From Spirochaetales bacterium (GTDB taxonomy: Bacteria; Spirochaetota; Spirochaetia; JABMQR01), in the NCBI GenBank assembly GCA_018399255.1, contig JAGYPA010000002.1, forward strand, positions 154,290 through 218,289: a DNA stretch of 64,000 nt, given 5' to 3'. Positions 8,324-17,789 of the stretch are shown here, in pieces; position 1 is the first letter of the stretch; every line of letters begins with the position of its first letter. The position numbers were made by a program, and so were the translations under genes. The notes below the pieces were generated by a model, which was given only the letters and a program-made list of their open reading frames with translations, did not search any database and was not told the DNA's origin.

Positions 8324-9178
8324 TTACAAGGCTTCAGAATCTTCAGAAACCGGAGCTTCCGGTTCGTCTTCAACTGCAGGAACCTCTTCTTCAGAAACAC
8401 TCTCTTCTTCAGTCACTTCTTCAGTCACTTCTTCAGTCACTTCTTCAGTCACTTCTTCAGCATCAGCATCGCTGTCTGCAGCATCTGATGCATCAGCTTC
8501 CAACTCTGCATCAACGGTATCCGCTGATTCAAGAGTCATTACCGGAATTGCGTCAACGCCTTTCAAGACTGCGTCTTCGGAAATTTCAGGAACAGAATTC
8601 ATTAAATTGGATCTTATAACCGGTGAGTTAACTTTCAGAGGCTCAACACTTTTCAGTCTGAGATCGACCTCAAATCCGCGCTCATCAAGCAGCTGCAGAA
8701 TCTCTTCTATGGTCAAGTCACGCATTGAGCGTTCGGTCGGGGAGGCGTCGGTTGCAACTACTGGTATCAGTGTATTACTGGCAGTCCCTTTATTCTCGCT
8801 GCTTATTACCGGAATCTCCGGAATAACGGGGCTCTTGACCCGTGCTGTAAAAAATATTCCTGCAGCAAAAATTATAACAACTGCTGCAGCTGCAGCAAAT
8901 ACTACCGGAGCCTTGAATGTAAACCGCTTTTCGATGACTTTTTCTTTAACAGCTGAAACACAATGTTTTTCCAGATACTGCCACACCCTTTCGCGCTGAA
9001 CTGAAAATTCATCTTCTCTAAGTCTTGCCGCTTTGATATCTGTCTCAAGGTCCTGAAGCTGGTCGTAACGAGATTTGCAGGTTGCACAATGAAGTAAATG
9101 TTCTTCAACCTGAGTTTTCCAAGGTTCGGCAAGTTCACCGTCTATATATGTGGAAAGAACCTGATCATCAAAGCACAT
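8324..9178 (-). CDS. Zinc-finger anti-sigma factor with acidic C-terminal repeat tail
   Basis: 284 aa. Residues 1-40 form a zf-HC2 anti-sigma domain with H27-x3-C31-x2-C34, which in this family grips the cognate ECF sigma. A single membrane helix spans about residues 91-112. The outside part (~170 aa) is not recognised. It carries an LTIEEILQLLDERGFEV block and ends in a strongly acidic tail with four EEVT repeats. The start at 9178 is chosen because GGAGGG precedes it and the zinc domain begins there; it overlaps the sigma gene stop by 11 nt, implying coupled translation. The operon continues from cysS through the sigma factor. The inducing signal is unknown. Confidence 0.9.
   Translation of the reverse strand: MCFDDQVLSTYIDGELAEPWKTQVEEHLLHCATCKSRYDQLQDLETDIKAARLREDEFSVQRERVWQYLEKHCVSAVKEKVIEKRFTFKAPVVFAAAAAVVIIFAAGIFFTARVKSPVIPEIPVISSENKGTASNTLIPVVATDASPTERSMRDLTIEEILQLLDERGFEVDLRLKSVEPLKVNSPVIRSNLMNSVPEISEDAVLKGVDAIPVMTLESADTVDAELEADASDAADSDADAEEVTEEVTEEVTEEVTEEESVSEEEVPAVEDEPEAPVSEDSEAL
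8404..8460 (+). repeat. 12-bp coding tandem repeat in anti-sigma tail
   Basis: Four exact 12-bp copies of CTTCTTCAGTCA plus a 9-bp partial copy. On the minus strand they encode (E-E-V-T)n in the acidic tail of the anti-sigma factor. Copy-number change would keep the frame, so tail length may vary between strains. Confidence 0.95.
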
Positions 9179-9695
9179 AAATTCCCTCCTGATCCAATAG
9201 CTTTTCCAATTGCTGCTTTGCGCGGTGCACCCGCACTTTGACATTGCTTTCAGTAATATTCAGAATATTCGCAATCTCCTTATAATTCAAGTCACTGTAC
9301 TCCTTTAACACCAATACAGCACGAAGTTTTTCCGGAAGCTGCTGGATTGCATTTCTGACCAATTCACAGGTCTCGTTACCAATAACTGTTTCTTCACCGG
9401 TCTTGACAGAGGGAAGCGGCTGCTTTTTGATTTTATCTACAGCTACTTTCTCCCTCCCTTTCCGCTTCACATAGTTGATCGACAGGTTTTTCGTGACCCT
9501 GATCAGCCAGTACTTCGCCTCATCAACCGACGGAAAGATCAGACCGCGATCGAAAAAGCGGATAAATGCCTCTTGGCAAATATCCTCGGAAGCATCCATA
9601 TTATATGTCACATGGTAAGCCACTCTCATAATTACAGGAAATACTTCTTTATATACCTGCTTGAATGACTCTAATCCGCTGCTGTTAACTTCCAT
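9168..9695 (-). CDS. ECF-type RNA polymerase sigma factor
   Basis: 175 aa. Region 2 contains DASEDICQEAFIRFFDRG, and after a short linker region 4 contains LPEKLRAVLVLKEYSDLNYKEIANIL with its helix-turn-helix (NITESNVKVRVHRAKQQL). This is the minimal two-domain architecture of extracytoplasmic-function sigma factors. It is held by the membrane anti-sigma encoded immediately downstream, with an 11-nt overlap. It starts 28 nt after cysS and has no strong Shine-Dalgarno. Placement between cysS and valS suggests co-expression with translation genes; the regulon cannot be told from here. Confidence 0.93.
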   Translation of the reverse strand: MEVNSSGLESFKQVYKEVFPVIMRVAYHVTYNMDASEDICQEAFIRFFDRGLIFPSVDEAKYWLIRVTKNLSINYVKRKGREKVAVDKIKKQPLPSVKTGEETVIGNETCELVRNAIQQLPEKLRAVLVLKEYSDLNYKEIANILNITESNVKVRVHRAKQQLEKLLDQEGIYVL

Positions 9696-9723
9696 AAGCT
9701 CAACAATTATCCGCCTGAGATAG

Positions 9724-11169
9724 TTACACTATTTTTCTCCAGGTTGTACCTGAAGCTGTGTCTTTAATTTCGATCCCCATTACCTGGAGTATATCACGTA
9801 TTTGATCTGCACGGGAATAGTCTCTGGCAGCCCGTGCTTCAGACCTTTCATGCAGCAGTCGTTCCACCTCTGCATCCGTTTCCGGTTCAAGTCCGTTCTG
9901 TTCTTCAGCAGCCCGTTCGAGCAGGGAAAGTCCGAACACGCTGTCCATTTCTCCGATTATTAATAACTTTTCGTCCGGCGGCAGCTCCTGATCCTTAATC
10001 ACGTTCCACAAAACCGATAGGCCGCGGGGCATATTCAGATCTCTTCCTATATACTCCTGGAAACGAGAAAGCAGCGCTTTTCCTTTTTCAGAAATATTGC
10101 TCTGAGCATCCTGCCCCTGAAAACTATTCAGATTTCCGGACTGCATCAGAAAACTGCTGATCCTCTCCAGGAGATTCAGCCTGGCGTTGCGGGCGGAATC
10201 CAGCGCCTCAAAGGAAAACTGCAGCTGTGATCGATAATGAGCTCCCAAGCAGAAATATCGATAATCCAGAGGATCGTACCCCTTCTCCTCCAGTAAAGAC
10301 AGGGTAAGAAACTCACCCTTCGATTTGGACATTTTCCCGCTGTCATCTATAAGAAATTCACCGTGAAGCCAATACTTCACCCACGGTTTTCCCGTAGCCG
10401 CTTCTGACTGGGCTATTTCGTTGGTATGATGAACATTAACGTGGTCAGTTCCGCCGCAGTGAATATCAAACTGCTCCCCAAGATACTTCATACTCATGGC
10501 ACTGCACTCGATATGCCATCCAGGATACCCTTTCCCCCACGGCGAATCCCACACCATTGCCTGATTTTCAAACTTGGATCTGGTAAACCACAGGGCAAAA
10601 TCCTTCGGATTGCGCTTGTTCTCATCAACCTCAATTCTGGCACCGGACTGGAGTTCATCCAGCTTGAGTCCCGCCATCCTGCCGTAATCAGGGAATGTGT
10701 CAATACTGAAATAAACATTCCCCCCGGCTGTATAGGTATGCCCCTTCTCCTCGAGTCTCTGAATCAACTTTATCATATCCTGAATATGGTCAGTAGCCTT
10801 GCAGGCAACAGTCGGCCTGATAATATTCAGTTTTTCTGTATCCCTGAAAAATGCATCGGTATAAAACCGGGCAATCTCCCAGACGCTTTTACCGCTCTCC
10901 CGGGATGACTTAAGCATTTTATCCTCGCCTTCATCATTGTCGCCGGTAAGGTGCCCTACATCGGTAATATTCATAACATGATTCACCCGGCAGCCCGAAT
11001 ATTCCAGAACCCGGCGCAGAAAGTCCTCAAAGAGATAAGTCCGGAGGTTGCCGATATGAGCAAAGTTGTAGACTGTGGGACCACAGGCGTACATTGAAAC
11101 AACCTGATCCTCAAGGGTTTTAAATTCCTCAAGGGTACGACCGAATGTATTGTACAACGTAATTTGCAT
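9724..11169 (-). CDS. cysS: Cysteinyl-tRNA synthetase
   Basis: 481 aa class I synthetase. YACGPTVYNFAHIGN carries the first zinc Cys and the HIGH-like motif. The other zinc ligands are in GWHIECSAMS and GGTDHVNVHHTNEIAQSEA. KMSKS is in SGKMSKSKGEF. It charges tRNA-Cys with cysteine. The start at 11169 is preceded by GGAGGGGAGA; a 33-nt upstream extension is not supported. It is the first gene of the cysS-sigma-anti-sigma operon. The 368-nt region upstream is divergent to murB. Confidence 0.97.
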   Translation of the reverse strand: MQITLYNTFGRTLEEFKTLEDQVVSMYACGPTVYNFAHIGNLRTYLFEDFLRRVLEYSGCRVNHVMNITDVGHLTGDNDEGEDKMLKSSRESGKSVWEIARFYTDAFFRDTEKLNIIRPTVACKATDHIQDMIKLIQRLEEKGHTYTAGGNVYFSIDTFPDYGRMAGLKLDELQSGARIEVDENKRNPKDFALWFTRSKFENQAMVWDSPWGKGYPGWHIECSAMSMKYLGEQFDIHCGGTDHVNVHHTNEIAQSEAATGKPWVKYWLHGEFLIDDSGKMSKSKGEFLTLSLLEEKGYDPLDYRYFCLGAHYRSQLQFSFEALDSARNARLNLLERISSFLMQSGNLNSFQGQDAQSNISEKGKALLSRFQEYIGRDLNMPRGLSVLWNVIKDQELPPDEKLLIIGEMDSVFGLSLLERAAEEQNGLEPETDAEVERLLHERSEARAARDYSRADQIRDILQVMGIEIKDTASGTTWRKIV

Positions 11170-11537
11170 TGATTCTCCCCTCCATTCTCCTTCCCGAGCC
11201 ACACACCTGATGCCCGATGCCTGATGCCTTACGTCTGTTACCCGCCGGAAACAAAACTGCTTTAATAGTACCTGATCGGCTAAAAAAATTATAACCGGTT
11301 ATATGCAAGACCTGACCACATACCATGTATGGCGTTTATTAACGGCAGAATACCGCACATTTGTAAAAAATGGATTCTATCACTATCCTGACGCTGTTTC
11401 AAGTTACCTCTTTTTTCAAAGAAAACCAATAGTCCGACTGAAAATCTCTCTGGAAAACTGGCAGCACGGTAAAACACGTCCATTGGGAACAGTTTTATAT
11501 ATTTGCGAAAAAATCATTAATAATCTACAATATCAGA
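11170..11537. other. Intergenic region between cysS and murB, with short direct repeats
   Basis: It has no credible gene. There is a small direct repeat (CTGATGCC, CGATGC, CTGATGCC, about 11207-11228) on the cysS side and the murB promoter at the right edge. An 80-codon open frame at 11303-11545 has no ribosome site, overlaps the murB promoter and start, and is not taken as a gene. Confidence 0.5.
11503..11531 (+). promoter_or_regulatory. murB promoter giving a leaderless mRNA
   Basis: TTGCGA (11503-11508), 17 nt, TACAAT (11526-11531). The GTG start of murB follows 6 nt later, where transcription should begin, and no Shine-Dalgarno is present. Confidence 0.68.
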
Positions 11538-12497
11538 GTGATTGAAACTGTAAAAAGATTTCTGGATAAACATGGTGTTCATGAAGTAGTGGAAACCCGT
11601 ATCCCTCTTGCTCCGTTCACATCGCTGCACTGCGGAGGACCGGCAGATATTCTTATTCGCCCTGAATACATGGCATCAGTTCCGGAAATTTTCAGGATGG
11701 GACAAATTCTGGGGCTCCCGATAACTTTGTTAGGCAATGGAACGAATGTGCTGATACCTGACGGGGGGCTGCGGGGAGTTGTCGTACTGACAACCGCCCT
11801 GAAGCGGATTACCGTTGAATCGGAAGAGATTACCGCCGAGTGCGGGGTCTCTGTTTACAATCTTTGCAGAACAGCAGCCGCGAGAGGGTTCAAAGGTATT
11901 GAACGTCTTTACGGCATTCCGGGAACAGTCGGAGGTGCGGTATTGGGAAATGCAGGCTGTTTCGGCAGCGAAATATCTGATACCATTGTCTGGGTTGAAA
12001 CACTGCATGAAAATGGAAGGATCAGCCTGGTAAGCAAGGAGAAGGCAGGATTTTCCTATCGCAGCTCGAACATAGGAAGGACTTCCAGGATGATTACCCG
12101 GGTCTGTTTTTCCATGCCGGAAAAGGCTGATCCTGAACTGCTCAGAAAAACCCATCAGGAATATGAGGAGAGGCGTCGGGTTACGGGACATTACCGCTAT
12201 CCTTCAGCGGGATCAGTATTCAAGAAACCGGTTACAGACCGGAAAAGCAGATTTTTCGGCATGTCTGCTGGTGAACTGATAGAGCTGGCCGGTCTGAAAG
12301 GAGTAACACAGAATGGAGCATGTATTGCTGACTACCATGCAAACTTCATTATCAACCCGGATTACCAGGCTCATTTTGCCGATATTCTGGATCTGATAAC
12401 TCTGGCACGCAGAAAGGTTGAAGAAAACACTGGAATTCTTCTTACCTGTGAACTGCGGATACTTCAGGAAAACGGGCAGCCCCTGGATCTTCCGTAA
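11538..12497 (+). CDS. murB: UDP-N-acetylenolpyruvoylglucosamine reductase
   Basis: 319 aa FAD enzyme making UDP-N-acetylmuramate for peptidoglycan, using NADPH. The FAD-binding domain shows NTSLHCGGPAD-like TSLHCGGPADILI and LGNGTNVLIPDGG. GIPGTVGGAVLGNAGCFGSE carries the catalytic-region signature. YRYPSAGSVFKKP contains the proton-donor serine and the C-terminal GACIADYHANFIIN supplies the catalytic Glu-region equivalent. It is a type without the large insert, judging from length. The start is GTG at 11538, 6 nt after a -10 box. It is followed by mgtE after 65 nt. Confidence 0.95.
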   Translation: MIETVKRFLDKHGVHEVVETRIPLAPFTSLHCGGPADILIRPEYMASVPEIFRMGQILGLPITLLGNGTNVLIPDGGLRGVVVLTTALKRITVESEEITAECGVSVYNLCRTAAARGFKGIERLYGIPGTVGGAVLGNAGCFGSEISDTIVWVETLHENGRISLVSKEKAGFSYRSSNIGRTSRMITRVCFSMPEKADPELLRKTHQEYEERRRVTGHYRYPSAGSVFKKPVTDRKSRFFGMSAGELIELAGLKGVTQNGACIADYHANFIINPDYQAHFADILDLITLARRKVEENTGILLTCELRILQENGQPLDLP

Positions 12498-12562
12498 AAA
12501 CGGGCCTGATCCCGGGATCGGAATCGGAATCGGGATAGGGATCAGAAAAAAGGAGAAACATT

Positions 12563-13909
12563 ATGAGCAATATTCTTGAACATTACCTCGAGTATCAGGA
12601 AAAAATGTCTCCCCAGGAAAAGCGATCGTATTTGCATGACATCGCTTTTTCCGATCTCCTCGACGCCTGGGAAGAGCTGGATGCCGAAAACGCCCTCAAG
12701 GTATTTGTCGATCTTCCGCTGGATATCAGAACTGATTTATTTACTGAACTAAGCGAAAGTGAGCAGGAATTTATTCTTTCCAACCTTTCAATCCAAAGCA
12801 AAAAAACGCTGTTCAAGATGATGGAGCCTGATGACCTCGTTGACATCATGCAGAGTGCTTCAAAAGAGGTTCGCGACGCAGTCTGGGAAAACTTGAGCGA
12901 TGAGAGCAAGCGGGAAATGCTCTTTCTCCTCCGATATGATGAGGACGATGCCGCCGGTTTGATGACTCCGCGATTTCTTGCTGTTCAGTCTCGCATTACG
13001 GTTGCCCAGGCTATTCAGTTTATCAGGGGAAAGTGCGATTCGGTAGAATATCTCTTCAGCATTTATATTATTGACAATCTGGAACGTCTGATCGGCAGCA
13101 TCACGATGAAGGAGCTTCTGGCTTCATCTGACGCAGCTAAAATTTCCGAGCTGATCAAGGAAAAGCCAGTCAGCGTCTATGAAGATACCGACCAGGAGGA
13201 TGTAGCCAGAGTTATGGAAGAAAACGATCTGGCTGCTATCCCGGTAATCAGCCATGACCATGTGCTGATAGGTATAGTTACGTTTGATGATATTATTGAT
13301 GTAATACGGGAAGAGCAGACCGAGGATGTCTACAAGATGGGTGCTATGGGAGGATCCTCAGTATCCTATATGGACAGCTCGATCTGGGCGCTGGTGCGCA
13401 AGCGAATTCCCTGGCTTATCATCCTCCTCCTTCTGGGAACCATTTCGGCCAATATTCTCGAGCGTTACGAGACCCTGATGGTCGGGGCGGCCTTTCTGAT
13501 CATTTTCATGCCGGTTATTACCCAGACGGGAGGCAACACCGGCAGTCAGTCTTCCACCCTGATGATTCGCGGGCTGGCCACCGGAGAAATTCAGTTTCGG
13601 GAAATCTTGAAAATCATCGGTAAAGAATGTTTGATCGGCATTATTCTGGGTCTGGCTACCGGTTTCGTCATTATTTTCCGCAGCATACTGCTTCCACCCC
13701 AGGTTGATATTTTTCAGGGTGCAGTAATAGGAATAGCCCTGGCATTTGTTGTCCTCATATCAAATATTCTGGGTATAGCCGCTCCGCTGCTGATACATCG
13801 GGCAGGATTCGACCCGACAGTCATGTCAGCCCCCCTCATGGCAACCCTTATCGATATTTGCGGATATGCCATCTATTTCGAGACAGCACGGTGGCTGCTT
13901 AAGCTGTAA
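12563..13909 (+). CDS. mgtE: MgtE magnesium channel
   Basis: 448 aa. Residues ~1-130 form the superhelical MgtE N domain (LPLDIRTDLFTEL and repeats). About 130-255 are two CBS domains (LMTPRFLAV...; VYEDTDQEDVARVMEENDLAAIPVI). The C-terminal ~180 residues are five membrane helices with the pore signature TGGNTGSQSSTLMIRGLATGEI. It transports Mg2+ and is gated by cytosolic Mg2+ through the N and CBS domains. The start is supported by AAGGAG 8-9 nt upstream. The gap to murB contains short GGAATCG/GGGAT direct repeats of no clear meaning. Confidence 0.95.
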   Translation: MSNILEHYLEYQEKMSPQEKRSYLHDIAFSDLLDAWEELDAENALKVFVDLPLDIRTDLFTELSESEQEFILSNLSIQSKKTLFKMMEPDDLVDIMQSASKEVRDAVWENLSDESKREMLFLLRYDEDDAAGLMTPRFLAVQSRITVAQAIQFIRGKCDSVEYLFSIYIIDNLERLIGSITMKELLASSDAAKISELIKEKPVSVYEDTDQEDVARVMEENDLAAIPVISHDHVLIGIVTFDDIIDVIREEQTEDVYKMGAMGGSSVSYMDSSIWALVRKRIPWLIILLLLGTISANILERYETLMVGAAFLIIFMPVITQTGGNTGSQSSTLMIRGLATGEIQFREILKIIGKECLIGIILGLATGFVIIFRSILLPPQVDIFQGAVIGIALAFVVLISNILGIAAPLLIHRAGFDPTVMSAPLMATLIDICGYAIYFETARWLLKL

Positions 13910-13936
13910 CCTGCCGCAGTTTAGAGGTTGTCGGTT

Positions 13937-15367
13937 CTATAGCGTCGCCCGAAAAACAGCTTTAACATTGCCGTCTACGTCTCCGGAGACCGTCAATTTT
14001 GCCGAAGGCAGCTTGACAGCGATTTCAACACCGGCATCCCTATCGGATGTGGTAACATCTATCCAGAATCTCAGGACTGTGCTGGTTCCAGTCATCTTCA
14101 CGGCACCCCCATGGCGAGCCGAATCAGTTTTCCAGTTATCGGTCTGATGGTTGGTATAAACTGAAAGCTCCAGGGGGCCTTTCGTGAGCTTTCCGGAAAC
14201 ATCGAACGTCCTTGCTGCGCTGATGGAATATGCTTCTGTTGAATAATGATAGGAAAGAGAGTCTTTGACACATATCTCAATCGGCGAGTGCGTCAGAAGC
14301 AGGGATGCGGTATAGGTTCTCGATGCCAGTTCTTCAGGAGTTATATACTGATTAAAGAGATACAGCACTTCCTCAACTGCAAGAGAAAGTTCCATGAGTT
14401 TAGGAATGGTTAGTACGGCACTGCCAGCATGCTGGGCGCTCACCGCTGTACTGGTCTTACCGAATAGTATCGGGTAGGCGTCAGAATAGATGATCTGCAT
14501 ATAGTCAAATGAAATTGAACCCAGAGCTCCATGGACCAGACCGGAAATTGCCGTTCCTGGAGCTCCGGCAGAGTCAAATGAAGCAAGCAGGGTTATGCCG
14601 CTTCCACCCGTCCGGGTTTCCCGGTAGACCCCGAGGGCTGTCGTGAAGCCATCCTGAGAAGCTGTACGTCCAAATGTATTCTGCTGGTACACTGAACCAG
14701 ATTCACCATCATTCCTTGCTGGTTCGAGCAGACCATGCCTTACAATCCCGATTTGAAAGGTTTCCTCAGCCGCTGCTCCCCCATTGCGTAAATTTCCGTC
14801 TATACTGCGCGCATCCCGCGTCACACCTGCAAATAATCCAATTCTGAAGCTTGTCAAATCGTTATACCCTGGAGGGACTCCGTAGAGGTTTATGCTGATC
14901 TTTTCCTCCCCTCCAACCTGCCCGACCTTGAAAGAAACAAAGCCTCCGGGGGACATTCCGGCAGTGAGATCAGGAGAAAATGGGAACTTTGACACCGAGA
15001 ACGAAGGCAGCTTCCTGCTGCCGGCAACATACGAGAGGGAAAAGGGATTCTCAGTCAGGCGGGGCAGACCGGACGCATAGAGCGTCCCGATTCCGGTGCT
15101 GATGCTGTCGGATATGCAGGATACTGCTAATTCTATGCTGGAAGGCTTTTGCCAGGTCCTGCCGACCAGGATTTTCCATTCATCTTTTTTTACATCAACA
15201 GCAGCAGATAGCTGCGGCTGCTCCCCGTTTTTGGGCAGTTTGAGAACTGTACGGAGTTTGACTTGCGGCGATTGTCCGCTGGTTGTCGAATCCTGGGCAT
15301 TTGCCCCTGTCAAAACGGACATGACGATGATCAGAAGGCTGATAAGTTGTTTTTGTTTTTTTCTCAT
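13937..15367 (-). CDS. Exported protein of unknown function
   Basis: 476 aa, not recognised. It starts with a clean Sec signal peptide: MRKKQKQ, the hydrophobic core LISLLIIVMSVLTG and a cleavage site near ANA-QD. The mature part is rich in S, T, G and aromatic residues with alternating hydrophobic/polar patterns (for example VEIAVKLPSAKLTVSGDVDG near the end), which suggests a beta-strand-rich periplasmic or outer-membrane protein. It has no Cys pair or catalytic motif that can be named. No Shine-Dalgarno is seen; TATACT lies only 3 nt before the ATG. It is convergent with mgtE (27 nt apart) and divergent from ackA. Confidence 0.7.
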   Translation of the reverse strand: MRKKQKQLISLLIIVMSVLTGANAQDSTTSGQSPQVKLRTVLKLPKNGEQPQLSAAVDVKKDEWKILVGRTWQKPSSIELAVSCISDSISTGIGTLYASGLPRLTENPFSLSYVAGSRKLPSFSVSKFPFSPDLTAGMSPGGFVSFKVGQVGGEEKISINLYGVPPGYNDLTSFRIGLFAGVTRDARSIDGNLRNGGAAAEETFQIGIVRHGLLEPARNDGESGSVYQQNTFGRTASQDGFTTALGVYRETRTGGSGITLLASFDSAGAPGTAISGLVHGALGSISFDYMQIIYSDAYPILFGKTSTAVSAQHAGSAVLTIPKLMELSLAVEEVLYLFNQYITPEELASRTYTASLLLTHSPIEICVKDSLSYHYSTEAYSISAARTFDVSGKLTKGPLELSVYTNHQTDNWKTDSARHGGAVKMTGTSTVLRFWIDVTTSDRDAGVEIAVKLPSAKLTVSGDVDGNVKAVFRATL

Positions 15368-15522
15368 ACTAGTATAGACTAAAAAAAAGTGCCTAAAAAT
15401 TCAGGTTTGGTGAAAATTTATTGAAATTTATTTTTGTAAATGTAACAATAATATTCGAAAGGCAGGTCATCAGGTTTGGTTCCACTCGCATGAGACTTTT
15501 TGTCTGATATTCTGCAGAATGC

Positions 15523-15552
15523 TTGTTCAGATTCCGAAATACGTAGTATAGT
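15523..15552 (+). promoter_or_regulatory. Candidate ackA promoter
   Basis: TTGTTC (15523-15528), 18 nt, TATAGT (15547-15552), giving a ~95-nt leader before the ackA start with its CGGAGG Shine-Dalgarno. The rest of 15368-15654 is AT-rich and holds no gene. Confidence 0.5.
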
Positions 15553-15654
15553 GAGATTCATTCATCATCCGTTATTTTGAATGAACCCTGTACTATAAAG
15601 TGAGGTTATAGAAGTGAGCCTCAATTAATAGAATTTTTTGCGGAGGTATTCAAC

Positions 15655-17004
15655 ATGGTGATCATGACCTTGAATTGCGGCAGCTCTTCGGTTAAGTACC
15701 AGGTCTATGACTGGAAGAATCGTGATGTTCTGGCGGTAGGCGTCATAGAACGGATTGGACAGGATGTTTCTTCCATCGAACATAAGTACAGTAATGAAGA
15801 AATTGTCAAGGAATTCTCATGTCCTGGTCATAAAGAGGCAATTCAATTGATTCTTGCCATGGTAACTGATAGAAAGCATGGCGTTCTTGGTGATATAGCC
15901 GAGATAAAGGCTATCGGGCATCGCGTCGTTCACGGGGCTGAAGTATTCAAGAAATCGGTTATCATTGACGATCCAGCCTTGGCCACCTTTGCATCCCTGG
16001 TTCATTTAGCACCCCTGCATATGCCGGCCAATATTCTGGGAATCAAGGCTGCCAAAGAGGTGCTTCCTGACATCACGCATTGCGCGATTATGGATACGGC
16101 CTGGCACCAGACAATGCCCGAGGAAGCTTTTATGTATGCTGTTCCCATGGAGTGGTACAAAGAGTACAATATTCGTAGATACGGATTTCACGGAACAAGC
16201 TATATATATACAGCAAAGCGCGCCGCTGCCCTGCTGGGGTTGGATCCGATGGAAACCAATATTATTATAGCGCATATCGGGAACGGCGCATCGATCTGCG
16301 CTGTAAAAAACGGTGTATGCATTGACACCTCGATGGGGTTCACTCCCTTGGAAGGTCTGATTATGGGAACTCGCTCCGGAGATATTGATCCGGCAATTAT
16401 TCCCTTCATGATCGATGCTGCGGATATGACGGCAAAGGAAATGGATACCGCTCTCAACAAGCAGAGCGGGCTTCTTGGCATTACCGGAAGCATGACTGAC
16501 CGCCGGGATATTCGAAAGAGTGCCGCTGAGGGAAATACGAGAAGTCAGCTGGCCATCGATATGGAATGCTATCGTCTGAAAAAGTATATCGGGGCATATG
16601 CCGCTGCATTGGGAAAAGTGGATGCGGTTGTCATGACCGCCGGAGTTGGCGAGATGGCTTCACATATTCGGCTCAAGGCGCTGTCAAATCTTGAGAATCT
16701 GGGGATCTATCTTGATGAGGACAAAAACGAAAAAGCTCTCTGCCGTAATGCGGAACTGGAAATTTCAGAGAAGGGTTCCCCGGTACGGGTATTTGTCATT
16801 CCCACTGATGAGGAGTTGGTTATGACCGAAGATACCCATGCCCTGCTGGACGGATCCTACGACGTTCACACCAAATTCAAATATAGTTTTCAAAGTCCAA
16901 ACTATGAAAACAAAGCCAGAAAGGCGGCTTTGGCTCGAGAACTGGTACGAAAACCCTATCTGAAGGATTTAGTGGTCTATCCGCCGCAAACCGCAGCCCG
17001 CTGA
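15655..17004 (+). CDS. ackA: Acetate kinase
   Basis: 449 aa ASKHA kinase converting acetyl phosphate and ADP to acetate and ATP. The phosphate-1 motif is [11 protein letters not shown], then [16 protein letters not shown], the phosphate-2 motif [14 protein letters not shown], and [21 protein letters not shown]. It is ~45 residues longer than usual, through a C-terminal extension (from about residue 410, [17 protein letters not shown]). No phosphotransacetylase gene is next to it. Good Shine-Dalgarno (CGGAGG). It points to substrate-level ATP formation by fermentation. Confidence 0.95.
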   Translation: MVIMTLNCGSSSVKYQVYDWKNRDVLAVGVIERIGQDVSSIEHKYSNEEIVKEFSCPGHKEAIQLILAMVTDRKHGVLGDIAEIKAIGHRVVHGAEVFKKSVIIDDPALATFASLVHLAPLHMPANILGIKAAKEVLPDITHCAIMDTAWHQTMPEEAFMYAVPMEWYKEYNIRRYGFHGTSYIYTAKRAAALLGLDPMETNIIIAHIGNGASICAVKNGVCIDTSMGFTPLEGLIMGTRSGDIDPAIIPFMIDAADMTAKEMDTALNKQSGLLGITGSMTDRRDIRKSAAEGNTRSQLAIDMECYRLKKYIGAYAAALGKVDAVVMTAGVGEMASHIRLKALSNLENLGIYLDEDKNEKALCRNAELEISEKGSPVRVFVIPTDEELVMTEDTHALLDGSYDVHTKFKYSFQSPNYENKARKAALARELVRKPYLKDLVVYPPQTAAR

Positions 17005-17042
17005 TTCGGACGAGACTGATTCGGACTGCGGCAGCAGCACGG

Positions 17043-17092
17043 TTGACGAAATCCGGTTAAAAGTATATCTTCAAAATCTGTGATGCATCACA
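17043..17092 (+). promoter_or_regulatory. Promoter with GntR-type palindromic operator
   Basis: TTGACG (17043-17048), 17 nt, TATCTT (17066-17071), followed at the predicted start point by the perfect 14-bp palindrome TGTGATGCATCACA (17079-17092). The position and the TGTGAT/ATCACA half-sites resemble autoregulatory operators of GntR (FCD-type) regulators. It is intact although the regulator gene downstream is broken. Confidence 0.6.
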
Positions 17093-17123
17093 AGAAATTT
17101 TTCAGACGGAGACAACTGGAGCA

Positions 17124-17747
17124 ATGCCATCCCCCTCACTCGCAGAAACACTGTATGACAAACTGCTGGAACTGCTGCTGGACGGCAGCCTTCAGCCCGG
17201 CACTCTTATTAACCGGCGTGATTTTGCTTCCGAGTACCAGGTAAGCGTTACACCGGTTACTGAGGCGTTTTCCCGACTGGAGTATGACGGTTTTCTAGAA
17301 ACCCTACCCCGCAAGGGAACTCAAGTACGGCTGGTAACAAAGGAAAGTGTTGTAGACAATTTCGATACCTTATCCTGCGGGATGCGGTTGAGACAAAGAT
17401 CGCCCGTATGTGTATACAGGTGAACCCATTCGCAGCAGTCTTAAGTATCGCTGCTTGATTTGCCCGTCAGTTAATGATGCCCCGGATGACCACCTTCAGG
17501 ACTGGAAAACGGAAATCAATTTTCATCACCGTCTGGTTGAACTGGCAAATTGCCGCCCGCTTATTGAGACGTATGAACGTACCCTGCATCTCAGCATGTT
17601 TTACGGCATGAATCAGTTTATTCCCGAAAATATGAAGAGTTCCCGGATGATCATATTGCTCTGGTACGCAATCTGGCAGCCGCAGAAGCAGCCGAAGATG
17701 CAGAAAGGATTATCCGTGATCATGTCTGGTACGGCAGCAGTATCTGA
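17124..17747 (+). pseudogene. GntR/FCD-family transcriptional regulator, frameshifted
   Basis: The N-terminal winged helix is intact in the first frame (LYDKLLELLLDGSLQPG ... VSVTPVTEAFSRLEYDGFLE). After about 17365 the FCD ligand domain continues in other frames: LRDAVETKIARM near 17385, then INFHHRLVELANCRPLIETYER (17510-17580), then after about 17630 EYEEFPDDHIALV and IIRDHVWYGSSI, ending at 17747. At least three frame changes are needed, so no full-length protein can be made as read. It precedes the glycerate genes, which it probably controlled. An error-rich stretch of sequence cannot be excluded. Confidence 0.82.
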
Positions 17748-17789
17748 TAGAGGGCAAACGCCTGTAGCGAATTGCATGGAGAACCGAGC

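Noticed and set aside
8259..8999. 246-codon Ser/Thr-rich plus-strand frame
   Set aside because: It is the antisense of the anti-sigma gene with its EEVT repeats and crosses the terminator.
11303..11545. 80-codon open frame between cysS and murB
   Set aside because: No ribosome site, no recognisable protein, and it overlaps the murB promoter and start.
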